51,143 nucleotides of DNA from a virus: IMG/VR virus record IMGVR_UViG_3300046660_000285, positions 1 to 51,143 of that record; one strand, 5' to 3'. This document shows positions 45,853 to 51,143 of the stretch, in pieces; positions within the stretch are counted from its first letter, which is position 1; every line of letters begins with the position of its first letter. The translations under genes were made by a program, and so were the position numbers. The notes below the pieces were generated by a model, which saw nothing but the letters and a program-made list of their open reading frames with translations, was not told where the DNA came from and ran no database searches.

Positions 45853-45881
45853 TTGCGAACAAAAGCGGAACATAGTATATC
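45853..45881 (+). promoter_or_regulatory. SOS-controlled promoter with LexA box
   Basis: -35 TTGCGA (45853-45858), 17-nt spacer, -10 TATATC (45876-45881). A perfect GAAC-N7-GAAC LexA box at 45857-45871 covers the -35 edge and spacer. Predicts DNA-damage induction of the gene at 45918. Confidence 0.75.
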
Positions 45882-45917
45882 GGCTCTCCCCCGATTCGGA
45901 CCCAGGAGATGCAGGCG

Positions 45918-46334
45918 ATGGAACAGTTACGCGCTGACAAGGTGGCGATCCCAATGGCCAATCTGCGCGAGGACGTGATGACGTTCTCCGCGGCAACCCG
46001 GCCTATCGATCACGCCAAGATGGAAGGTCAGTGGCTCTTGATCGAGGGAGAAGAAGACCCCGAGATCAACCGTGTGGTCGAACTGCGCGACGGGTCGATC
46101 TTCCGCAATCGCGAGATCGTCGGCCGCTATCTCGTATTCGAACGCCATGTCGAGCTGTGGCAGGACGATGCGCCGCTGATCATGTTCTGGGGCTGCTCGG
46201 ACGATCTGCTCGTCGGTGCCCAGGACTACCTGTTCGGTGAGGAAGAGCCTTACCGGGTGAAGATGTTACTGGACCGCGTGAAAGACGGCCGTGCGCGCGG
46301 CGTGGAGCCTACGCTAGCCCTCGCGCTGGCCTAG
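45918..46334 (+). CDS. SOS-regulated protein of unknown function
   Basis: 138 aa from ATG 45918 (ATG 45909 lies too close to the GGAG). Acidic, beta-rich (GQWLLIEGEEDPEINRVVEL, FWGCSDDLLVGAQDY). Driven by the LexA-boxed promoter. Its 3' end overlaps the convergent SRAP gene by 26 nt. Not recognised; a DNA-damage or induction-linked role is inferred only from the promoter. Confidence 0.75.
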   Translation: MEQLRADKVAIPMANLREDVMTFSAATRPIDHAKMEGQWLLIEGEEDPEINRVVELRDGSIFRNREIVGRYLVFERHVELWQDDAPLIMFWGCSDDLLVGAQDYLFGEEEPYRVKMLLDRVKDGRARGVEPTLALALA

Positions 46335-46968
46335 GGTCGCGGATGCCGCGGGTCGGGAAGTCCGGCCCGCGCACCGTCATCTTCTGCGCCGGATACGGCC
46401 GCTGCAGGGTCAGCGCCTCATCATAGTCGCAGGTCAGCCAGCGGTCGTGATGCTCGGGATCGACGATCGTCACCATGGCCTTGGGATGGATTGGCGCGAC
46501 GAGCTCGTTGGCATCGCAAGTCACCATCGCGAAGAAGCGCTCGCCGACGATCTCCTGCCAGAAGCCGGCGATGGCGAACACGGGTTGGTCCGGCACGTCG
46601 AACCACATCTCGCCCTTGATCGGCTTCTTGCCGTCGCCGAGATCGACAGGTCCCGGCGTCCATTCTGCGAACTCCGTGACCGGGATCAGGCAGCGCTTCT
46701 TCGGATCGCTGGCAAGCGCCTTCCACTGGGGCAGGCGAAGGTTGCGGACGTTGGTCATCGGCCAGGCAGCGGCACCGCTCAGCACATCCCAACCCATGAC
46801 ATCGACGCCCCTGCCCCGCTCATCCTCGCGGATTACGTGCGCGCGCGACTTCGGGACGAGCTCGGCGGGGTTGAACCTGTTGTCCATCGGACGCGGCGTC
46901 GCCCAGTTCAGGCGAAACTGAGAGAACAGGAAATCGGCGTCGCCGGGAGCCCTCGCGCGGTTACACAT
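46309..46968 (-). CDS. SRAP (SOS response-associated peptidase / HMCES-YedK) protein
   Basis: 219 aa. Catalytic Cys2 (MCNRA), Asn (RFNPAE), Glu (EFAEW) and His (IHPKAMV) are in family order. These proteins crosslink to abasic sites in ssDNA to protect it. Phage copies could protect replicating DNA. Expression together with the small gene upstream (46961..47098). Confidence 0.92.
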   Translation of the reverse strand: MCNRARAPGDADFLFSQFRLNWATPRPMDNRFNPAELVPKSRAHVIREDERGRGVDVMGWDVLSGAAAWPMTNVRNLRLPQWKALASDPKKRCLIPVTEFAEWTPGPVDLGDGKKPIKGEMWFDVPDQPVFAIAGFWQEIVGERFFAMVTCDANELVAPIHPKAMVTIVDPEHHDRWLTCDYDEALTLQRPYPAQKMTVRGPDFPTRGIRDPRPARGLA

Positions 46969-47098
46969 CCAGACCCCGTCTCTGGATCTCGGCTAGCAAC
47001 GCCTCAGCGACTTCATCGCCGGGCTCGCCGCTGGTGCGCTCGTATGCTTCGACAAGCTCGTCATCGGTCAGCGTAGCGGGGTCGAGTGAGTCGGCCAT
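46961..47098 (-). CDS. 45-aa acidic protein before SRAP
   Basis: 45 aa, MADSLDPATLTDDELVEAYE, then GDEVAEALLAEIQRRGLDV: acidic helical. Overlaps the SRAP start by 8 bp, so translated together. Unknown function. Confidence 0.62.
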   Translation of the reverse strand: MADSLDPATLTDDELVEAYERTSGEPGDEVAEALLAEIQRRGLDV

Positions 47099-47156
47099 AG
47101 CGGCAGACTAGGCCTGTAGCGGTCGCGCGCAACCATAGCCGTATTGAGCGAAAGTT

Positions 47157-47519
47157 ATGCAGCCGTCGCACCGATTTGCTACATTCGGCATCATGGCCGC
47201 GCTCGACAATCTGCAAGGCGACTGGTGGTGGTCGTTCCTCGAGGAACCTAGCGCAGGCCAGCGCTGGCGCATCGAAGGCGACCGGATCACGCATAGGGAC
47301 CACGTTCTAGCCTGGTCCGCGACGCCGGACGGCATCCGCGTCGAGCAGCCGAACGACACGTTCATCCTAATCGAGCCGTCAACGGACGACTTTCATCCCG
47401 CCAACCTCTACCTTGCAGATCTCGGCCTGGAAGTATTCGAGGAAGCCGGCTCACTCGTGCCCTTTGCTGAAGCTGAAGCGAGCGGCTGGACGACGCGCCA
47501 TTCGCCCGGAGATCCGTGA
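47157..47519 (+). CDS. Hypothetical protein
   Basis: 120 aa from ATG 47157; ATG 47193 (MAALDNLQGDWWWSFLEEPS) is an alternative, more natural start. Trp-rich N-terminus and beta-like body, acidic. No family. A degenerate AGCCGTATT lies at 47137-47145 without the second box. Confidence 0.55.
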   Translation: MQPSHRFATFGIMAALDNLQGDWWWSFLEEPSAGQRWRIEGDRITHRDHVLAWSATPDGIRVEQPNDTFILIEPSTDDFHPANLYLADLGLEVFEEAGSLVPFAEAEASGWTTRHSPGDP

Positions 47520-47537
47520 CCCCGGGCTCATGTCAGC

Positions 47538-47729
47538 TCAGGCCGGTTTCGCGCCCGGCGTCCCGCACTTCACGAATTTACCGCCAGCACCACGGCATTT
47601 CTTCGCCGGCGCCGCCTTGGGTGGCGGGCACTTGATGAACTTGCCTTTGGCGTCGCGGCAGCGATTTGCGGCCATCGTCGGGCTCGCGACCATAGCGACA
47701 GCGGCAAGAGCGAGGGCAAAGCGGAACAT
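47538..47729 (-). CDS. Secreted protein with two CR-x-A-x-GKF-x-KC repeats
   Basis: 63 aa. Signal peptide MFRFALALAAVAMVASPTMA, then two cysteine repeats: CRDAKGKFIKC and CRGAGGKFVKC, separated by a Pro-Lys linker. Small periplasmic proteins with this motif are known to me from sphingomonads, which supports the host guess. Lysogenic-conversion or cell-envelope role possible. Confidence 0.75.
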   Translation of the reverse strand: MFRFALALAAVAMVASPTMAANRCRDAKGKFIKCPPPKAAPAKKCRGAGGKFVKCGTPGAKPA

Positions 47730-47762
47730 CGGCGAATCCTCCCTTGTGGAGCGGGGAGATTG

Positions 47763-47867
47763 CTACCGATTGCGCCGGGCCGCAAGGCAACGGATCAAGT
47801 GGATCGCGATGCCCGCGAGGCTGAGCGCGACGACGCAAAGGCCAATCTCGGCGATCGTTGGTCCCAC
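47763..47867 (-). CDS. Possible 34-aa membrane peptide
   Basis: 34 aa from GTG 47867: MGPTIAEIGLCVVALSLAGI then a basic end (LAARRNR). AGGG about nine bases upstream. Topology of a single membrane helix with positive-inside tail; short, so uncertain. Confidence 0.35.
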   Translation of the reverse strand: MGPTIAEIGLCVVALSLAGIAIHLIRCLAARRNR

Positions 47868-47919
47868 TGCCGCGTACCCTACCCGCCCAGCTTCGGTAGG
47901 GAGACGGAGCGTTGATGCG

Positions 47920-48153
47920 TCAGCGTCGATGCTTGATCACTCTCCGCGTTACTTTCGTGCTCGTCTTTGTCTTGACGGATGTCGATGTCTTCGCGGTCGA
48001 GCATGGGGTCATACAATCAGAATTGTAGCCTGACGCATAGCCGCTCTTGCAGCCCAGTCCGGGAATATTGTGATAGCAGTTAGCTTGAGCAACGCCTACC
48101 GGCATTGTTGCGAACCCAAGCAAAAGCGCTGTCGAAACGATCACACCTCTCAT
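47920..48153 (-). CDS. Secreted small Cys-rich protein
   Basis: 77 aa. Signal peptide MRGVIVSTALLLGFATMPVG with VAQA cleavage; mature part has four Cys (NCYHNIPGLGC ... DCMTPC) followed by a Lys/Thr/Ser tail. Strong SD (AAAGGGAG). No family; similar location to the other secreted gene suggests a shared envelope-related role. Confidence 0.7.
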   Translation of the reverse strand: MRGVIVSTALLLGFATMPVGVAQANCYHNIPGLGCKSGYASGYNSDCMTPCSTAKTSTSVKTKTSTKVTRRVIKHRR

Positions 48154-48284
48154 GATCCATCTCCCTTTAGCGACGGCTATTGCGTCGCGGCGCGATGTGG
48201 TGCCTTAAAACGAGACATCGTCAAATGGAGAACGATCCGATTTGAACTAATAGACGGTTCCGCGCAGCGAAAAACGCCCGAACA
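48154..48284. other. Gap of 131 bp before secreted gene, no gene seen
   Basis: Contains AT-richer sequence around 48205-48260 and presumably the promoter of 47920..48153; no confident -35/-10 pair found. Ends at the stop of 48285..48566. Confidence 0.4.
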
Positions 48285-48566
48285 TCACCGCCCACCGATC
48301 GGAAGGGAACGGATAGCAGCGGCACACGCCATGGCGCCTCCCGTGTTGGCCGCTCCGTGGTCATCATCCTGTTGCTGCTCGACCCGATCGCACACCTTCG
48401 CACAAGCCTCTCTGACCCTCTCGGCTTCGGATGCACGATGGCGGGCAATCAGGTTGGCGATCTCCTCTTCCTTGGCCGGCCATCCGCTCTGTCGAAACTC
48501 TCCGACAATGCGCCGCGCAAGATCTCGAATCTCGCTCGTCACCTCCACTATAGATAGATCAGACAT
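48285..48566 (-). CDS. Hypothetical early protein
   Basis: 93 aa: MSDLSIVEVTSEIRDLARRI, helical, with REACAKVCDRVEQQQ near the middle. Overlaps the upstream gene by 8 bp. Part of the leftward accessory operon 50713 to 48285. Unknown. Confidence 0.65.
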   Translation of the reverse strand: MSDLSIVEVTSEIRDLARRIVGEFRQSGWPAKEEEIANLIARHRASEAERVREACAKVCDRVEQQQDDDHGAANTGGAMACAAAIRSLPIGGR

Positions 48567-48963
48567 TGGCGGGGTCCTTAGTGCTTATATCCTCACGCCG
48601 GACCCATTGAGAGCCATCTGCTTCTGTATACACGTCGAGTGCGGCTAATCTTTTCAACTCGGATAGCGTCTCACCAATCAAGATTGCCGCTTCGACAACA
48701 GAGTTTCCGAGAGCAACATTTCCCAGCGACGAAAGCCTTTCTGCGGCGTCATCAAGCCGCTCCAGAAGCGGGATGCGATCAACCCGGACAGGATCGAATA
48801 TAGCGCGTTGGAGCCGATCGCGAATAGCATTGGCGTGTCGCTCAGTGTCAGCCCAAGAGCGCATCGATATCGCGGCGTGAAGCGGATTGATGTGATGCCT
48901 GGCAATAATCTCGGCGGCTAAGGATATGCGCTCCCGACGCATCTTAAGTTGTTCGTCGTCCAT
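48559..48963 (-). CDS. Hypothetical early protein
   Basis: 134 aa from ATG 48963 (TGATG overlap). Helical throughout (MDDEQLKMRRERISLAAEII ... DTERHANAIRDRLQRAIF). No family. Confidence 0.68.
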   Translation of the reverse strand: MDDEQLKMRRERISLAAEIIARHHINPLHAAISMRSWADTERHANAIRDRLQRAIFDPVRVDRIPLLERLDDAAERLSSLGNVALGNSVVEAAILIGETLSELKRLAALDVYTEADGSQWVRREDISTKDPANV

Positions 48964-49307
48964 CACTCTTCCCCTGGTATCGGCGCTACGTCGAGCATGG
49001 CGGACCAGACAATTTGCGCTTCTCCCGCATCGGCGCCGAGCAACCGTCGAGCGCGGTCCAGCCACACCTCCGGACAGATCTTCGGCACAAGTCTCCACCC
49101 CTCTGGCTGCTGTGCAAAGGCGATCATGGCACGGATTATCCGACTGTCGCCGCCGCCATTACGAACGTCGTTAGCGTTGCTGCGCAAGACGCTCGCAGCG
49201 GCCTCATTTCGCAGCCTTCCTCCTGCGCCAGCGGTGATGGCGTCGGCGTCGCGCTCCATTTCCCGCGCTAGACACTCCCGCGCTCGTTCCATCTCATCAT
49301 CCTTCAT
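48963..49307 (-). CDS. Hypothetical early protein
   Basis: 114 aa from ATG 49307, overlapping the Lar-like gene by 11 bp. Charged N-terminus (MKDDEMERARECLAREMERD), Trp-containing C-terminus (EVWLDRARRLLGADAGEAQI). No family. Confidence 0.65.
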   Translation of the reverse strand: MKDDEMERARECLAREMERDADAITAGAGGRLRNEAAASVLRSNANDVRNGGGDSRIIRAMIAFAQQPEGWRLVPKICPEVWLDRARRLLGADAGEAQIVWSAMLDVAPIPGEE

Positions 49308-50304
49308 GGGAGGAGTCCTTGAGGGTGGCGATGGCGGTGCGGATGGCAGCACGCGGGTCGTCGCGATCTTCCTCGGCGATGACGCGTTCTTCCGGCTCGC
49401 TCTGGTAGTGCCCGATCACACGCCAGCCCACGTCGGCGTCACCGCCACCGGTCGGAATGTCGAAGCAACGCAAATCCCAGCTTTGGTCGCGCAATGCGTC
49501 GAGTAACTTGGCGTCCTCATCCCCCTGCGCGGCTACGGGGGTGGAGAGGGCGGTAAGATCCGAGCGCACGTACCTGACCCATGGCAGACCGCATTCATCG
49601 CATTTGCGATCCGGTGCGGGATTCGCCCACGTTCTGCCGTCGTTGGTTTCGCATCGCGGAGATAGCCAAATCGCTTCCGGGTTATTGCGCAATTCGTCCG
49701 TGATCTCCCCCGCCCCTTCAACGGGGGTCAGCGCGAGGGTGGCGGGCTTAGCGTCAGCCTGCATCGTGCGCAGATATTCGCGCCGCTTCTCGACCGCTTC
49801 ATAGACGGGGCTTTCGTCGGTGTCCTGGCAACCCATGACGCCCATCACTTCATTCAGCGCGTCCAGGCCCCCTTGCGCATAGGCGGTGTCATAGCTTGCC
49901 GCTTCCCGCCGCCCTTCCTCTACTACGGGAGGCGGGGATTGCAGGGCGGCTCGCTGTTTAGCGAGCAGGAAGGCGGTGTTGTTTACAAGCGCAAGATCGC
50001 CGCTCGACGCAAAAAGGGTCGCATTCTGATACGAAGTCCAGCCGTGATGAATTGCAGCAGCGTCGCGCTCCCCCACCACCGGTTTGGCGTGGAAGGCTTC
50101 TAGTCTGTCTGCGCGCCTGTTCCATGCGGCGACGGCTTGCGGCAATGTGTCTGCTACGACCATCGCATAGCAATTGTCAGTGTGACACTCGACAACGCCG
50201 CACGGACGCTCCCGAATGATGCGCGGATACGCAGCCGAAAGACCATGGCACCCGCAAAACGGGCACGGCTTCAGGTCCGCAAGCGCTCGATCATCTGTGT
50301 TCAT
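49297..50304 (-). CDS. Lar-like restriction-alleviation domain protein
   Basis: 335 aa from ATG 50304 (ATGA overlap with the upstream gene). Residues about 10-70 match the Lar/Eaa-type domain: LKPCPFCGCHG, CHTDNCYAMV and AVAAWNRRAD. Lar modulates host type I restriction in Rac; here the rest of the chain (Ea22-like, with a second zinc site CDECGLPWV) is of unknown role. Probable anti-restriction accessory gene. Confidence 0.82.
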   Translation of the reverse strand: MNTDDRALADLKPCPFCGCHGLSAAYPRIIRERPCGVVECHTDNCYAMVVADTLPQAVAAWNRRADRLEAFHAKPVVGERDAAAIHHGWTSYQNATLFASSGDLALVNNTAFLLAKQRAALQSPPPVVEEGRREAASYDTAYAQGGLDALNEVMGVMGCQDTDESPVYEAVEKRREYLRTMQADAKPATLALTPVEGAGEITDELRNNPEAIWLSPRCETNDGRTWANPAPDRKCDECGLPWVRYVRSDLTALSTPVAAQGDEDAKLLDALRDQSWDLRCFDIPTGGGDADVGWRVIGHYQSEPEERVIAEEDRDDPRAAIRTAIATLKDSSHEG

Positions 50305-50492
50305 GGCTGGGGGCTTTCGAGAGAGGGAGAGAGCAGGCGATAGGTGGTCTTGATGATGGTCGAATCGCAGGTGTCGTAGGCGTCGTCTGCGCGCGCCTTT
50401 TTCCATGCCTCCGCTAGCGATGAGGCTTTGACGTAGATTTCCTGATCCTCGACGGTGCGCCGGTTGAAGGTGAACGTCAGTTCCTCGCTCAC
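50301..50492 (-). CDS. 63-aa small early protein (full copy)
   Basis: 63 aa from GTG 50492, MSEELTFTFNRRTVEDQEIY then SSLAEAWKKARADD. The GTGA overlap couples it to the 74-aa gene upstream. Its first 24 codons recur identically at the left edge (1..73). Function unknown. Confidence 0.7.
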   Translation of the reverse strand: MSEELTFTFNRRTVEDQEIYVKASSLAEAWKKARADDAYDTCDSTIIKTTYRLLSPSLESPQP

Positions 50493-50522
50493 TTGCTCGC
50501 TTCCTTCTCTAGGTGGGTGCGG
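50420..50522. repeat. Right copy of terminal duplication (identical to 1..103)
   Basis: Exact match to 1-103. The right copy then enters the 74-aa gene rather than the HNH gene. Confidence 0.9.
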
Positions 50523-50713
50523 CCTCGGATGACCTCCAAGCACCGTTGCGCATGCCGGCTGGCGGCAAGCTGGGTTGACCCGCACGATTGCCTTGCAAGC
50601 TCGTCCCAATAGGCGAGTTCGGCCCGAAGCTCGGAGAGCGGAAGGTCCGCCATCTTGCCGAACGACAGACCCTCTCTCGTCAGCTTGGACGCTATGGTGG
50701 GCATGGAGGTCAT
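50489..50713 (-). CDS. 74-aa small early protein sharing both ends with the HNH gene
   Basis: 74 aa: MTSMPTIASKL, central ADLPLSELRAELAYWDELAR, end RTHLEKEASK. Its first 11 and last 10 residues equal the ends of the 227-aa HNH-AP2 protein at 70..753, but the centre is unrelated and shorter. Start overlaps the stop of the methylase-like gene. Probably the ancestral, uninterrupted allele. Confidence 0.75.
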   Translation of the reverse strand: MTSMPTIASKLTREGLSFGKMADLPLSELRAELAYWDELARQSCGSTQLAASRHAQRCLEVIRGRTHLEKEASK

Positions 50714-51143
50714 GCTGCCAGCCTTTCTGATTTCACCGATCGAGCCATGCCGATCAGCAGTTGCTTGAAGGGTTCGGGTGTGCCGATGCGCGGGCTGCTG
50801 TCGGTGCCGCCGCCGCGCGCACCGACCTCTCCAAGACGCTTTGCCCGCTGGAGCCCCATGCGTTCGATGACAGCCGGATCAAGCCGGGATTCCCCGATGC
50901 CCCAATCCAGTTCTGGAAGATCGACACCGACCGCGTAGAGTAGCGTCGGCTTGCGGGCATAGTGCCCATAGCGGCCTTGCTCGACACAGCATGTCCAGCC
51001 GCCTTCAAAGTCAGCAGCGATCCAACCTCCTTCGCGCGGAGGCGCGTTCAGGCCGAAGTGAGCCCATGCGTGCGATTGCCACGGATGCTCCAGGACGCCG
51101 CCCCACTTGCGGACGGCGGCGAGCGCTGCGGCAAAGCATCCGC
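50710..51143 (-). CDS. Methylase-like protein, diverged second copy (cut by window edge)
   Basis: C-terminal 140 or so codons of a gene homologous to 1159..1824, continuing beyond the window. Same HPW and LLYA segments; scattered base differences in the 3' part and 127 identical bases at the edge. Downstream neighbour differs from the left copy. Confidence 0.8.
   Translation of the reverse strand, partial: GCFAAALAAVRKWGGVLEHPWQSHAWAHFGLNAPPREGGWIAADFEGGWTCCVEQGRYGHYARKPTLLYAVGVDLPELDWGIGESRLDPAVIERMGLQRAKRLGEVGARGGGTDSSPRIGTPEPFKQLLIGMARSVKSERLAA
51017..51143. repeat. Right-end 127 bp identical to 1466..1592
   Basis: See 1466..1592. The match begins right after a mismatch and stops only because the window ends. 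Confidence 0.85.

Noticed and set aside
47138-47145. GCCGTATT as a seventh late motif copy
   Set aside because: One mismatch in the first box and no TA(T/A)CC box at the expected distance.
1-51143. CRISPR array, insertion sequence or rRNA gene
   Set aside because: No regularly spaced repeats, transposase or rRNA sequence seen on either strand.

Overview
The window looks like one near-complete genome of a temperate siphophage (or prophage) of a GC-rich alphaproteobacterium, most likely a sphingomonad. The host call is an inference. It rests on two perfect GAAC-N7-GAAC LexA boxes (the alphaproteobacterial SOS box), a 3' fragment of a tRNA-Ala gene used as attachment site, and a secreted protein with CRDAKGKFIKC-type repeats that I associate with sphingomonads. 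No host chromosomal gene is recognisable.

Layout. 1-9416 is a tightly coupled leftward early operon in which almost every stop/start pair overlaps as ATGA, GTGA or TAATG. It holds HNH-AP2, a methylase-like protein, DUF433, a PP-loop protein, attP plus a tyrosine integrase, a thermonuclease, a YqaJ exonuclease and its partner, and zinc or winged-helix small proteins. 9416-10672 is the immunity region: four TTACG-N5-CGTAA-type operators, a leftward promoter, a repressor, a Cro-like gene, a zinc-ribbon membrane protein, and an SOS-boxed ORF antisense to the repressor. 11238-18404 is the rightward early region (N4/N6-type methylase, SF2 helicase, VRR-NUC, VapE-type ATPase, small proteins). 18401-28433 has terminase, portal (with a C-terminal nuclease/toxin-like domain), MuF, tail tube, frameshifted tail chaperone and tape measure. 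28462-30235 is a leftward three-gene cassette headed by a TIGR04255 protein. 30375-42667 has capsid protease, cement, major capsid, head-tail connectors, tail tip, a J-like protein with a terminal Hint domain, and a collagen-like/SGNH tail fibre. 43497-45381 is lysis (membrane protein, GH108 endolysin, membrane protein, overlapping spanin pair). 45378-51143 is an accessory block (SOS-promoter gene, SRAP protein, secreted Cys-rich proteins, Lar-like protein) that leads back into a diverged copy of the left end.

The two ends are related but not identical: 1-103 equals 50420-50522, and 1466-1592 equals 51017-51143, with diverged or different sequence between. With an attP-like junction (tRNA 3' part without 5' part, phage genes on both sides), this fits a circular phage genome of about 50.4 kb whose contig runs past its own start into a variant allele, or two related prophages in tandem.

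The points most worth a second look are: the TIGR04255 three-gene cassette; a six-copy bipartite intergenic motif (AGCCGTAATY, then TA(T/A)CC about 20 nt later) in front of the virion and lysis transcription units, probably the late promoter or activator site; and a LexA box abutting the start of an ORF that runs antisense through a repressor lacking a visible peptidase domain.
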